Positions 27,286-36,110 of a DNA stretch of 64,000 nt are shown here, one piece after another; position 1 is the stretch's first letter, and each line of letters starts with the position of its first letter. The translations under genes and the position numbers were made by a program. Below the pieces are notes generated by a model, which was not told where the DNA came from, searched no databases, and saw only the letters and a program-made list of their open reading frames with translations. The DNA is from Bradyrhizobium manausense (GTDB lineage Bacteria; Pseudomonadota; Alphaproteobacteria; Rhizobiales; Xanthobacteraceae), in contig NZ_JAFCKB010000008.1 in the NCBI RefSeq assembly GCF_018130615.1, positions 213,501-277,500 on the forward strand, written 5' to 3'.

Positions 27286-27480
27286 ATGGACATGATGGCG
27301 ATGGTCAGCACCATGCTGGCCTCTCAGCAGGGCGCGCTGCAGTCGAATATCGCGGCGACCTTGACGAAGCAGAACATGGACATGGAGAAATCCACCGTCC
27401 TGACCCTGATGGGCGCCGGCCAGCCCTCCCTTGCCAATGTCGGCCCAGGCGTCGGCGGCAACCTCAACGTCACCGCCTGA
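27286..27480 (+). CDS. Small peptide, YjfB-like putative motility protein
   Basis: 64-aa protein rich in methionine and glutamine: it starts MDMMAMVSTMLASQQGALQ and ends with a glycine/asparagine-rich tail (VGPGVGGNLNVTA). The N-terminal amphipathic helix and the repeated M/Q pattern resemble the short YjfB 'putative motility protein' family, but the similarity is only by eye. ATG 27286 follows AGAGGGTTTGCGT. No flagellar gene is adjacent, so a motility role is not supported by context. Confidence 0.6.
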   Translation: MDMMAMVSTMLASQQGALQSNIAATLTKQNMDMEKSTVLTLMGAGQPSLANVGPGVGGNLNVTA

Positions 27481-27486
27481 ACTCCC

Positions 27487-28164
27487 TTAAAGGGACGCCG
27501 CGGCCGGTCCCAGCGCGGCGCGGAGCAGCTTGAGCGCGTCGTCGCTTGCCCATTCCGCCGGCCCCGCGATCGTCGCGATCTCGCAGCCCTGCGGGTCGAC
27601 CAGCACCGAGGTCGGCATGCCCAGCGCCCGGCCTATTGCCTTAAGGTCCTGGAAAACCTTGGCTTTCTGGTCGGTGAAATAGCCGAGCCTGGTTAGATTG
27701 GCGTCTTTCAGGAAGCTCTTCGGCTTCTCGGGGTCGCGGGTGTCGATATTGATCGCCACCACCTCGAAATTCGGGCCCGACAGCTTGGTCTGGAGCTGGT
27801 CCAGCGCCGGCATCTCTTTTCGACACGGCACGCACCAGGTGGCCCAGAGGTTGACCAGCACCGTCTTGCCCCGGAAATCCGACAGCTTCCTCGGCTTGCC
27901 GTCGGCGTCCTCGAAGGCCAAATCCGGTAGCTTCAGGGGCGCGCTTGCCATGGTCAGCGCCGCGACCTCGCCATGAGCGAGCGGGGCGATCTTCTGGGCT
28001 GTGGCCACCGCCGCCCGGCAGGCCGGATCGCCTGATGGGCCCCGGCTCAGGCCCAGCCCGTAGAGCGCAGCGAACCCGGCCAGCCCGCCGATCACCACGG
28101 TGGCGATGACGATGGGGATCCGGCGCGTGGCGGAAGGCTTCTGGTCGAGCATATCGTTTGTCAT
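27487..28164 (-). CDS. tlpA: Thiol:disulfide interchange protein TlpA
   Basis: 225-aa membrane-anchored thioredoxin-like protein facing the periplasm. Residues 16-38 form the anchor. The active site is W110-C111-V-P-C114 in [13 protein letters not shown], and the cis-proline is in GMPTSVLVD. Two more cysteines (Cys49 in DPACRA and the one in DPQGCE) match the pair that forms a structural disulfide in Bradyrhizobium TlpA. TlpA reduces copper-site thiols in ScoI and CoxB for assembly of cytochrome aa3 oxidase. It is divergent from argH, the arrangement known for this genus. Confidence 0.95.
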   Translation of the reverse strand: MTNDMLDQKPSATRRIPIVIATVVIGGLAGFAALYGLGLSRGPSGDPACRAAVATAQKIAPLAHGEVAALTMASAPLKLPDLAFEDADGKPRKLSDFRGKTVLVNLWATWCVPCRKEMPALDQLQTKLSGPNFEVVAINIDTRDPEKPKSFLKDANLTRLGYFTDQKAKVFQDLKAIGRALGMPTSVLVDPQGCEIATIAGPAEWASDDALKLLRAALGPAAASL

Positions 28165-28253
28165 CCGGTCGCAGATATGGCTATCAGGGGCCTCTTAATA
28201 CGGCTGGCCTTCGCCAGCAAACATGCGGCAAAGCAAGGCGTGAGCAGGGGATC

Positions 28254-29651
28254 ATGAGCAACAAGATGTGGGGCGGCCGGTTCTCGGAACGTCCCGATGA
28301 GATCATGGAAGAGATCAACGTCTCCATCGACGTCGATCGTCACCTCTTTGCCCAGGACATTGCCGCGTCCAAGGCCCACGCCGCGATGCTTGCCGCGAAC
28401 GGCATCATCACGGCCTCTGATGCGAAAAATATCGGCAAGGGTCTAGACACGATTTTGTCAGAGATCGGCAAGGGCGGCTTCGAGTTCAAGCGCGCGCTCG
28501 AGGACATCCACATGAATGTCGAGAGCCGCCTGTCGGAGCTGATTGGTCCCGCCGCCGGCCGCCTGCACACCGCGCGCTCGCGCAACGACCAGGTCGCGAC
28601 CGACTTCCGTCTCTATGTCCGCGACATCGTCGACGAGACCGACATGGCACTCGCCGCGTTCCAGCGGGCGCTGGTGGAACGCGCGCTGGAGCACGCCGGG
28701 ACAGTGATGCCCGGCTTCACGCATCTGCAGACCGCGCAACCCGTGACGTTCGGCCACCATCTGCTTGCCTATGTCGAGATGGCCGCGCGCGATCGCGGCC
28801 GTTTCCAGGATGCGCGCAAGCGGCTCAATGAATCCCCGCTCGGCGCGGCCGCGCTCGCCGGCACCTCGTTCCCGATCGACCGCCACGCCACCGCGAAGGC
28901 GCTGGCCTTCGACCGTCCGATGGCGAATTCGCTGGACGCAGTCTCCGACCGTGACTTCGTGCTGGAGACGCTGTCGGCCGCCTCGATCTGTGCCGTGCAC
29001 ATGTCGCGTTTTGCCGAGGAGATCGTGATCTGGACCTCGCCGCTGGTCGGCCTCATCCGCCTCAGCGACAAGTTCACCACGGGCTCCTCGATCATGCCAC
29101 AGAAGCGCAATCCGGACGCCGCTGAGCTCGTGCGCGCCAAGACTGGCCGCGTGATCGGTGCGCTCAACGGTCTCCTGATCGTGATGAAGGGTCTGCCGCT
29201 CGCCTATCAAAAGGACATGCAGGAGGACAAGCAGGGCGCCATGGAGGGCTTTGCCGCGCTGTCGCTGGCGATCCGCGCCATGACCGGCATGGTCCGCGAC
29301 CTCGTGCCCGACGAGGCCAAGATGAAGGCCGCCGCCGGCGAGGGCTATGCCACCGCGACCGATCTCGCCGACTGGCTGGTGCGGACGCTGAAGATGCCCT
29401 TCCGCGAGGCCCACCACGTCACAGGCCGCATCGTCGCCAAGGCGGCCGAGGGCGGCGTGGCGCTGCACGAGCTGCCGCTAAAGGAGATGCAGGCGATCGA
29501 GCCCAAGATCACCAAGGATGTGCTCGGCGTGCTCTCGGTCGAATCGTCGGTGAAGAGCCGCACCAGCTTCGGCGGCACCGCGCCGAAGAACGTGACGTCG
29601 CAGGCCAAGGCCTGGGCGAAGCGGCTGGAAAAAGAGCGAAAATTGGGCTGA
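28254..29651 (+). CDS. argH: Argininosuccinate lyase
   Basis: 465-aa enzyme of the last step of arginine synthesis, splitting argininosuccinate into arginine and fumarate. The fumarase/aspartase superfamily signature is [12 protein letters not shown]. Other conserved blocks are [13 protein letters not shown] at the start, [23 protein letters not shown] and [16 protein letters not shown] with the catalytic His. ATG 28254 follows GCAGGGGATC. A small lipoprotein gene and lysA follow on the same strand. Confidence 0.97.
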   Translation: MSNKMWGGRFSERPDEIMEEINVSIDVDRHLFAQDIAASKAHAAMLAANGIITASDAKNIGKGLDTILSEIGKGGFEFKRALEDIHMNVESRLSELIGPAAGRLHTARSRNDQVATDFRLYVRDIVDETDMALAAFQRALVERALEHAGTVMPGFTHLQTAQPVTFGHHLLAYVEMAARDRGRFQDARKRLNESPLGAAALAGTSFPIDRHATAKALAFDRPMANSLDAVSDRDFVLETLSAASICAVHMSRFAEEIVIWTSPLVGLIRLSDKFTTGSSIMPQKRNPDAAELVRAKTGRVIGALNGLLIVMKGLPLAYQKDMQEDKQGAMEGFAALSLAIRAMTGMVRDLVPDEAKMKAAAGEGYATATDLADWLVRTLKMPFREAHHVTGRIVAKAAEGGVALHELPLKEMQAIEPKITKDVLGVLSVESSVKSRTSFGGTAPKNVTSQAKAWAKRLEKERKLG

Positions 29652-29744
29652 AGGCAAAATTTCGCTTATGTTTCATGGTCATCCGGCTCTCGCCAGAGCG
29701 CGCCAATCTCTGTATGGTGCGCCCCGCGTAGTGGGGATTTCGTC

Positions 29745-30035
29745 GTGACGTCAAAGTTTCGCCCGGCCGGGTCGGGGTGGGCCATCATTGTCTTGAGCGT
29801 GAGCGCGCTTGCGCTCGCCGGCTGCGGCCGCAAGGGGCCGCTCGACCTGCCGCCGACGGCCTCCGGCGCGTCCACGGCCAACATCGCCGCACCGACCGAC
29901 ACCGAGACCGAAGCCCAGAAGGCGCCGAGCGTGTTCAATCCGACCTACGGCGCGGAAGCCGCGCCGGCGGCGACCAAGGGCAGAAAAAAACCGTTTATTC
30001 TCGACCCGCTCCTGGACGAAAAGCCCAGCCGCTAA
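29745..30035 (+). CDS. Small lipoprotein, LptM/YifL-like
   Basis: 96-aa lipoprotein. A hydrophobic signal ends in the lipobox LALAGC, and the mature N-terminus CGRKGPLDLPP is the conserved sequence of LptM (YifL) lipoproteins. In Escherichia coli LptM stabilises the LptD-LptE lipopolysaccharide translocon. The rest is a proline/alanine-rich tail of low complexity ending in KKPFILDPLLD. GTG at 29745 is used as start, after GTGGGGATT. It lies between argH and lysA, its standard place in many proteobacteria. Confidence 0.85.
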   Translation: MTSKFRPAGSGWAIIVLSVSALALAGCGRKGPLDLPPTASGASTANIAAPTDTETEAQKAPSVFNPTYGAEAAPAATKGRKKPFILDPLLDEKPSR

Positions 30036-30059
30036 GGCTGGGGCAACTGAGCCAACGCC

Positions 30060-31325
30060 ATGAACCATTTCGACTATCGCAACGGCGTGCTGCACGCCGA
30101 GGCGGTGAACCTGTCCGAGCTGGCCGCAACCGTCGGCACGCCGTTCTATTGCTATTCGACCGCAACGCTGGAGCGGCACTATCGCGTCTTCGCCGATGCC
30201 TTTGCCGGCGAGAAGGTGCTGGTCTGTTACGCCATGAAGGCGAACTCCAACCAGTCGGTGCTGCGCACGCTGGCGAAGCTGGGGGCCGGGGCTGACGTCG
30301 TTTCCGGTGGTGAACTGAAGCGCGCGCTCGCGGCCGGCATCCCCAGCAGCAAGATCGTGTTCTCCGGCGTGGGCAAGACCGAGACCGAGCTGCGCGCCGC
30401 GCTCGCCGCCGACATTCTCTGTCTCAACGTCGAATCCGAGCCCGAGCTCGAGCTGCTGTCGCGCCTTGCGACCGAGATGGGCAAGACCGCGCGTATCTCC
30501 ATCCGCGTCAATCCGGACGTCGACGCCGGTACGCACGCCAAGATTTCGACCGGCAAGTCCGAGAACAAGTTCGGCATCCCGATCGTTCACGCCCGCGAAG
30601 TTTACGCCCGCGCGGCGAAGCTGCCGGGGATCGAGGTCACCGGCACCGACGTGCATATCGGCAGCCAGATCACCGACCTCTCCAAGATGGAGACGGCGTT
30701 CCGCATCCTCTCCGATTTCGTGCAGACCCTGCGCTCCGACGGCCACAACATTTCGCATGTCGATTTCGGCGGCGGGCTCGGCATTCCCTATTACATGGAT
30801 CGCGAGGCGCCGCCGGCGCCGGATGCCTATGCCGCCATGGTCAAGCGCGTTAGCCACAATCTCGGCTGCACGCTGATGTTCGAGCCTGGCCGCATGATCG
30901 TCGGCAATGCCGGCATCCTCGTCGCCAAGGTGATCTACGTGAAGCACGGCGACGGCAAGAACTTTGTCATCATCGACGCCGCCATGAACGACCTCATTCG
31001 CCCGACGCTGTATGAGGCGCATCACGACATCCTGCCGGTGATGCAACCGGCCAAGGGCGCGGCCATGATCATGGCCGATGTCGTCGGCCCGGTCTGCGAG
31101 ACCGGCGACTACCTCGCATTGGACCGTGCGCTGCCGACGCCGAAGCCGGGTGATCTCATCGCCGTCATGACGTCAGGTGCCTATGGCGCCGTGCAGGCCG
31201 GCACCTACAACACGCGGCCGCTGGTGCCGGAGGTGCTGGTGAAGGGCGATCAATACGCAGTGGTGCGCCCGCGCATCGAGGTCGAGCAGCTCATCGCAAT
31301 GGATACGCCAGCGCCGTGGCTGTGA
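30060..31325 (+). CDS. lysA: Diaminopimelate decarboxylase
   Basis: 421-aa PLP enzyme converting meso-diaminopimelate to lysine. The cofactor lysine is Lys60 in CYAMKANSN. The TIM-barrel has HIGSQITD and VDFGGGLGIPY, and the C-terminal barrel has PTLYEAHHDI and VVGPVCETGDYLA, where the cysteine is the active-site residue from the second subunit. It is 24 bp downstream of the small lipoprotein gene on the same strand, so they likely share a transcript. Confidence 0.97.
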   Translation: MNHFDYRNGVLHAEAVNLSELAATVGTPFYCYSTATLERHYRVFADAFAGEKVLVCYAMKANSNQSVLRTLAKLGAGADVVSGGELKRALAAGIPSSKIVFSGVGKTETELRAALAADILCLNVESEPELELLSRLATEMGKTARISIRVNPDVDAGTHAKISTGKSENKFGIPIVHAREVYARAAKLPGIEVTGTDVHIGSQITDLSKMETAFRILSDFVQTLRSDGHNISHVDFGGGLGIPYYMDREAPPAPDAYAAMVKRVSHNLGCTLMFEPGRMIVGNAGILVAKVIYVKHGDGKNFVIIDAAMNDLIRPTLYEAHHDILPVMQPAKGAAMIMADVVGPVCETGDYLALDRALPTPKPGDLIAVMTSGAYGAVQAGTYNTRPLVPEVLVKGDQYAVVRPRIEVEQLIAMDTPAPWL

Positions 31326-31363
31326 GCCGTTGAGGAGCGGTACAACCGCGCCTCATCCTCGCT

Positions 31364-31389
31364 GTCGTCCCGGCCTTCGCCGGGACGAC
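31364..31389. repeat. Short palindrome, GTCGTCCCGGC family
   Basis: Perfect 11-bp arms GTCGTCCCGGC and GCCGGGACGAC around the 4-base loop CTTC, 38 bp after lysA and before the convergent dehydrogenase. It is one of three small copies in the window (also 32372 and 35645). It may act as a two-way terminator. Confidence 0.75.
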
Positions 31390-31405
31390 GGCAGAGCATG
31401 TAGTG

Positions 31406-32314
31406 CTACTTCCCCGCCAAACCGCCCTTCGCTCCGCCCACGATGACACCCGCCTTCTTCTCGATCGGCTTGATCGCCGCGGTGAAATCGGACTCGGCGC
31501 CTTCCGCAGCTATCACGGTCTCCCACAGCCGCCCGACCGCATCCGCGACCTCCATCGACAGGCCGAGCTGCTTCATCTCCTCCAGCGCCAGGCGCACGTC
31601 CTTCACCATCAATCCGGTGGCGAAGCCGAAGTCGAACGTCCGCGGCAGCACCGAGCGCGGAAACTTGTCGCGGCTCGCGGTGTTCATGCCGGAGCCTGAA
31701 TTGATGACGTCGATCATCACGGCGGGATCGAGCCCGGCCTTCACGCCCATCACCACCGCTTCCGATGTTGCCACGATGGCGGTGGCCGAGAGGAAATTGT
31801 TGGCGAGCTTCATGGTCTGCGCAGCGCCGGGCTTCTCGCCGATGAAGAACACCTTTCCGATCACGTCGAGCGCGCCCTTCAGCAGCTCGAATTCCGCCTT
31901 CGGCCCTGACACCATCACCGCCAGCGTGCCCTTCTCGGCGCCGCCGACGCCGCCGGAGACGGGGCAGTCGATCTGCACGATGTTGCGTTTCGCCAGCAGG
32001 CCGTGAATCCTCGAAGCCATCGCCGAGCCGACGGTGGAGAGGTCGATGAAGCGTTTTGCACGGCTTCCCTCGATCACGCCGTTTGCGCCCGTCGCGACGT
32101 CGAGCGAGGCCTGCAGCGACGGCAGGCTCGCCATCACGGTCTCGACCTTGTCGGCAACGTCCTTCGGCGACGTCGCAGCGCTCGCGCCCCGCGCGACCAG
32201 CCTGTCGACGACCTCCTTGCGGGTGTCGAACACGACGAGCTTGTGGCCGGCCTCGATCAGCCGCCGCGCCATCGGGAAACCCATGTTTCCGAGGCCGATG
32301 AATCCGATGTCCAT
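31406..32314 (-). CDS. NAD(P)-dependent oxidoreductase, 3-hydroxyisobutyrate dehydrogenase-like
   Basis: 302-aa beta-hydroxyacid dehydrogenase. The Rossmann motif at the N-terminus is IGFIGLGNMGFPMARRL. The substrate-binding motif is DCPVSGGVGGAEKGTLAVMV, and the catalytic lysine is in AAQTMKLANNFLS. The family acts on 3-hydroxyisobutyrate, tartronate semialdehyde or related 3-hydroxyacids. ATG 32314 follows AAGGAAACACC. It is separated from the carboxymuconolactone decarboxylase gene by a 140-bp gap containing a small palindrome. The substrate is open. Confidence 0.85.
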   Translation of the reverse strand: MDIGFIGLGNMGFPMARRLIEAGHKLVVFDTRKEVVDRLVARGASAATSPKDVADKVETVMASLPSLQASLDVATGANGVIEGSRAKRFIDLSTVGSAMASRIHGLLAKRNIVQIDCPVSGGVGGAEKGTLAVMVSGPKAEFELLKGALDVIGKVFFIGEKPGAAQTMKLANNFLSATAIVATSEAVVMGVKAGLDPAVMIDVINSGSGMNTASRDKFPRSVLPRTFDFGFATGLMVKDVRLALEEMKQLGLSMEVADAVGRLWETVIAAEGAESDFTAAIKPIEKKAGVIVGGAKGGLAGK

Positions 32315-32371
32315 GGTGTTTCCTTGTTTCTTGTCTTCGTTGTTGTCGAACTGCGCGCTCCCTCTCTCGTT

Positions 32372-32397
32372 GTCGTCCTGGCCAAAGCCAGGACGAC
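32372..32397. repeat. Short palindrome, GTCGTCC family
   Basis: 11-bp arms GTCGTCCTGGC (32372-32382) and GCCAGGACGAC (32387-32397) around a 4-base loop CAAA. It lies between two genes on the minus strand and differs from the copy at 31364 by one compensated base pair. Confidence 0.75.
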
Positions 32398-32454
32398 GAT
32401 GAGGAGGGACGTGGCGTCCCTCACTTCCCCACCCTCATTCCAATGCTGGCGCCC

Positions 32455-32838
32455 TCACGCCTTCCCGTCGATCTCCGCGAACACCTCGCGCGCGATGCGG
32501 AAACTGTCGACCGCGGCGGGCATGCCGCCATAGATCGCGACCTGCATCAGGATCTCGCGGATCTCGTCGCGGCTGACGCCGTTGGTGAGCGCGCCCTTCA
32601 GATGGGCGCGAAACTCGTGCTGGCGGTTGAGGATCGCGATCATCGCGATGTTGAGCATGCTGCGGGTCTTGCGCGGCAGCTCCTCGCGGCCCCACACCGT
32701 GCCCCAGCAATATTCATTGAGCATCTCCTGGAACGGACGGTTGAAATCGTCGACGTTCCTCAGCGCGTTGTTGACATAGGCCTCACCCAGTACCGCTTTG
32801 CGGACCTCCAGGCCCTTGTCGTGCATCTTCTTGTCCAT
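32455..32838 (-). CDS. Carboxymuconolactone decarboxylase family protein
   Basis: 127-aa all-helical protein of the AhpD/CMD superfamily. EYCWGTVWGREELPRKTRSMLN and NRQHEFRAHLKGALTNGVS are close to gamma-carboxymuconolactone decarboxylase (PcaC). It lacks the AhpD CxxC pair, which favours a decarboxylase-type rather than peroxidase-type role. ATG 32838 follows GAGGAAAC, a good ribosome binding site; a longer upstream frame has no such site. No other beta-ketoadipate genes are nearby, so its pathway is uncertain. Confidence 0.8.
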   Translation of the reverse strand: MDKKMHDKGLEVRKAVLGEAYVNNALRNVDDFNRPFQEMLNEYCWGTVWGREELPRKTRSMLNIAMIAILNRQHEFRAHLKGALTNGVSRDEIREILMQVAIYGGMPAAVDSFRIAREVFAEIDGKA

Positions 32839-33015
32839 GACGTTTCCTCTATTTCCCTGGCGTTTCCTTGGGATGGCGGCGCGGAAATTACGGGGTTGAG
32901 CTGGGCCAGTCACGTCCTCGTGTTATGCGGGAAAAGGGGTGTCTCCCGTACGGGAACGGATGCCTCAGTGCTGCCGTTGTGGTACGCTTCTCTACCGGGC
33001 AACCTGGAGAGTTGA

Positions 33016-35625
33016 TTGAACGGCGTCACCCCCGACCCGTCAGACCCGATCCGCGATGGCGACGCTCTGTCGCGGTTGAAGCTGGCGCAGGCCCTCGAGC
33101 GGTCCACCTATGCCATCGCGTGGGAGCGTGCCTGGCCCGCTCTGGCGCGCGTTCTTACCGTTGTCGGCCTGTTTCTGGCGGTGTCCTGGGCCGGTCTCTG
33201 GCTTGCGCTGCCCTTTGTCGCGCGTGCCATTGGCCTCGTCGTTTTCGCAGGGCTTGCCGCTGGCGCCCTGTTCCCCCTGATTCGCTTTCGCTGGCCGCGC
33301 CGCGAGGAGGCGCTCGCCCGGCTCGATCGCGGCTCGGGCATCCGCCACCGGCCCGCGACGACGCTGACGGACACGCTGAGTTCGCAGGATCCGATCGCGC
33401 AGGCGCTCTGGCAGGCGCAGCGCGAGCGCACGTTGGCCTCGCTCAAGCGCATCCGCGCCGGCTTGCCGCACCCGCGCCTCGCTCTCCACGACCCCTGGGC
33501 GCTGCGTGCGCTGGTCATGGTGATGCTGGTTGCGACCTTCTTCGCCGCCGGCGACGAGCGCGCGATGCGGCTCGGCGCGGCGTTCGACTGGAACGGCGTG
33601 CTGACGCCCACCAATATCCGCGTCGACGCCTGGGTCACGCCGCCGCTCTACACCGGCAAGCCGCCCGTGATCCTGTCGGCCGCGAACAAGGAGGCCGCAG
33701 CGCTTCCGGCCTCCGGACCGCTCGGCGTTCCCGCCGGGTCGACGCTGATCGTGCGCTCCTCCGGTGGCAGCCTGGATGTCGTCGTGTCCGGCGGCCTCAA
33801 GGAAGTCGCGCCGGCTGAGGCCACGCCCAAGGGCACCAACGAGAAGCATTTCACCATTACCGGCGACGGCACCGCGCATGTCCGCGCGCCCTCGGGCCAG
33901 CCGCAATGGGCCTTCGCTGCGACGCCGGACCGTCCGCCGACGATCGCGCTCGCCAAGGATCCGGAGCGCCAGGCGCGCGGTGCGCTCCAGCTCGTCTACA
34001 AGATCGAGGACGATTACGGCGTCACCGGCGCCGAGGCGCAGGTCGCCACGCGTTCCGCCGATGCGGGTAAGGACGGCGACGGCAAGACCGCGGCGCGGCC
34101 GCTGTTCCAGCCGCCGCAGTTTCCGCTGGTGTTGCCCAATGCGCACACCCGTAACGGCGTCGGCCAGACGGTGAAGGATCTCAGCGAGGATCCCTATGCC
34201 GGTGCCGATGTCACGCTGACCCTCACCGCCAAGGACGAAGCCGGCAACGAGGCCCGAAGCGAACCTTTCAATATGCGCCTGCCCGAGCGGCTGTTCACCA
34301 AGCCGCTTGCGCGTGCGCTGATCGAGCAGCGCCGCATCCTCGCGCTCGACGCCAATAAGAATTCCGACGTCTACACCGCGCTCGATGCGCTGATGATTGC
34401 GCCCGAGCTGTTCACGCAGGAGGCAGGGCAGTATCTCGGCCTCTACAACGTCGCGCGCCAGCTCGAGGCGGCGCGCACCGACGATGCGTTGCGTGAGGTC
34501 GTGGCAAGCCTGTGGGCGCTCGCGGTGACGATCGAGGACGGCAACATCTCCGACGTCGAGAAGGCGTTGCGCGCGGCGCAGGATGCACTGAAGCAGGCGC
34601 TGGAACGCGGCGCCAGCGACGAGGAGATCAAGAAGCTCACGCAGGATCTGCGGGCGGCGCTCGACAATTTCATGCGCCAGCTCGCCGAGCAGTTCCGCAA
34701 CAACAAGGATGCTCAGCAGCTCGCGCGTCCCCTCGATCCCAACACCAAGTTCCTGCGCCAGCAGGACCTTCAGAACATGATCGACCGTATGGAGCGCCTG
34801 TCGCGCTCCGGCGACAAGGAAGCGGCCAAGCAGCTGCTCGATCAGCTCCAGCAGATGCTGGAGGGCCTTCAGATGGCGCAGCCGGGACAGTCCGGCGAGA
34901 GCGACATGGAGCAGGCGCTGAACGAGCTCGGCGACATGATCCGCAAGCAGCAGCAATTGCGCGACAAGACCTACAAGCAGGGCCAGGATTCCCGGCGCGA
35001 TCGCATGCGCGGCAAGCAGCAGCCGGGCGACCAGTCGATGTCGGATCTTCAGCAGGACCAGCAGGCGCTGCGCGACCGCTTGAAGAAGCTCCAGGACGAG
35101 ATGGCCAAGCGCGGTCTCTCGCCGAAGGGGCAGAAAGGCCAGCAGGGACAGAAGGGCCAGCAGGGTCAGCAAGGCGACCAGGGGCAGGATGGCGATCAGG
35201 ACGCCGACCAGGGCGACGATGATGGCGGGCTCGATTCCGCCGACAGCGCCATGGGTGATGCGGGCTCGAAGCTTGGCGACGGCAACGCCGACGGTGCGGT
35301 GGACTCGCAAGGCAAGGCGCTGGATGCCATGCGCAAGGGCGCGCAGAAGATGGCCGAGGCGATGCAGCAGGGCGATGGCGACGGCCAGGGTGACGGCCCC
35401 GGCAATCGCGCCGGGCGCCAGCAGAGCGGCGGCAACCAGACCGACCCGCTCGGCCGGCCTCTTCGTCGCGGCAGTATCGATGACGATTACACGGTCAAGA
35501 TCCCCGGCGAGATCGACGTGCAGCGCGTCCGCCGCATCCTCGAAGAACTCCGCCGCCGCCTCGGCGACCCCTCGCGCCCGCAGATCGAGCTCGATTATAT
35601 CGAGCGGCTGCTGAAGGATTTTTGA
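33016..35625 (+). CDS. Large TIGR02302-family (DUF4175-like) envelope protein
   Basis: 869-aa protein with hydrophobic helices near residues 40-85 and about 160-180, then a long soluble region. The N-terminal pattern (LARLDRGSGIRHRPATTLTD) and overall plan match the alphaproteobacterial TIGR02302 family. The middle has an Ig-like part (KIEDDYGVTGAEAQV). The C-terminal third is helical, with repeated Q/K/D residues and a low-complexity run of G-Q-K-G and D-G-D around residues 690-750. The extreme C-terminus is ordered (RVRRILEELRRRLGDPSRP). TTG 33016 follows CTGGAGAG at good spacing. The function is unknown. Confidence 0.85.
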   Translation: MNGVTPDPSDPIRDGDALSRLKLAQALERSTYAIAWERAWPALARVLTVVGLFLAVSWAGLWLALPFVARAIGLVVFAGLAAGALFPLIRFRWPRREEALARLDRGSGIRHRPATTLTDTLSSQDPIAQALWQAQRERTLASLKRIRAGLPHPRLALHDPWALRALVMVMLVATFFAAGDERAMRLGAAFDWNGVLTPTNIRVDAWVTPPLYTGKPPVILSAANKEAAALPASGPLGVPAGSTLIVRSSGGSLDVVVSGGLKEVAPAEATPKGTNEKHFTITGDGTAHVRAPSGQPQWAFAATPDRPPTIALAKDPERQARGALQLVYKIEDDYGVTGAEAQVATRSADAGKDGDGKTAARPLFQPPQFPLVLPNAHTRNGVGQTVKDLSEDPYAGADVTLTLTAKDEAGNEARSEPFNMRLPERLFTKPLARALIEQRRILALDANKNSDVYTALDALMIAPELFTQEAGQYLGLYNVARQLEAARTDDALREVVASLWALAVTIEDGNISDVEKALRAAQDALKQALERGASDEEIKKLTQDLRAALDNFMRQLAEQFRNNKDAQQLARPLDPNTKFLRQQDLQNMIDRMERLSRSGDKEAAKQLLDQLQQMLEGLQMAQPGQSGESDMEQALNELGDMIRKQQQLRDKTYKQGQDSRRDRMRGKQQPGDQSMSDLQQDQQALRDRLKKLQDEMAKRGLSPKGQKGQQGQKGQQGQQGDQGQDGDQDADQGDDDGGLDSADSAMGDAGSKLGDGNADGAVDSQGKALDAMRKGAQKMAEAMQQGDGDGQGDGPGNRAGRQQSGGNQTDPLGRPLRRGSIDDDYTVKIPGEIDVQRVRRILEELRRRLGDPSRPQIELDYIERLLKDF

Positions 35626-35644
35626 GGCCCGGCTCTCTCCCAGT

Positions 35645-35670
35645 GTCGTCCCGGCCTGCGCCAGGACGAC
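35645..35670. repeat. Short palindrome, GTCGTCC family
   Basis: Arms GTCGTCCCGGC (35645-35655) and GCCAGGACGAC (35660-35670) with one mismatch and a 4-base loop. It lies between the convergent TIGR02302 and cpdR genes and may end transcription from both. Confidence 0.7.
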
Positions 35671-35688
35671 ACCGAGTGTGCGGAGCCG

Positions 35689-36063
35689 CTACCCCTTCTT
35701 CGCCGCAAGCGCATCCGCCACGGCCGTGCGGATATCGGCGACCGAGAACGGTTTTGTCACGACGTCGTGCACCAGCGCGTTCAAATTCGAGGCGCGCTCG
35801 CGCTGATCGGCAAAGCCGGTCATCAGCAGAATAGTCAGGTCGGGAAAATCGCGCGCGGCGGAAAGCGCCAGCGCGATGCCGTCCATGACGGGCATCTGGA
35901 TGTCGGTGAGCAACAGGTCGAACGCGCCGTCCTCGCGCGTCAGGATTTCGAGCGCCTCGGCGCCGTCCTGCGCGGTGACGGTCTCGTGGCCGTCCATGGC
36001 GATGGCACGCGCCACCAATTGGCGCATCGAATCCTCGTCATCGGCGATCAGTACTTTCGGCAT
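35689..36063 (-). CDS. cpdR: Single-domain response regulator CpdR
   Basis: 124-aa receiver domain with no output domain. Acidic pocket residues are in LIADDEDSM, the phosphoacceptor Asp is in LLLTDIQMPVMDG, and the lysine is in VVTKPFS. The stretches PVMDGIALALSAARD, LLMTGFADQRERA and LNALVHDVVTKPF are close to CpdR of Caulobacter and rhizobia. CpdR controls ClpXP-dependent proteolysis in the cell cycle and is phosphorylated through CckA-ChpT. The zinc-ribbon gene upstream on the same strand starts a likely two-gene unit. Confidence 0.9.
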   Translation of the reverse strand: MPKVLIADDEDSMRQLVARAIAMDGHETVTAQDGAEALEILTREDGAFDLLLTDIQMPVMDGIALALSAARDFPDLTILLMTGFADQRERASNLNALVHDVVTKPFSVADIRTAVADALAAKKG

Positions 36064-36110
36064 GACACCAACCTTGGGACCAACCTCCCGTGCAGACCTT
36101 GCGGGCCTGA

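Noticed and set aside
33040-35310. Very long open frame on the minus strand opposite the TIGR02302 gene
   Set aside because: It is a GC-rich antisense shadow with no ribosome binding site or domain; the plus-strand protein has clear family features.
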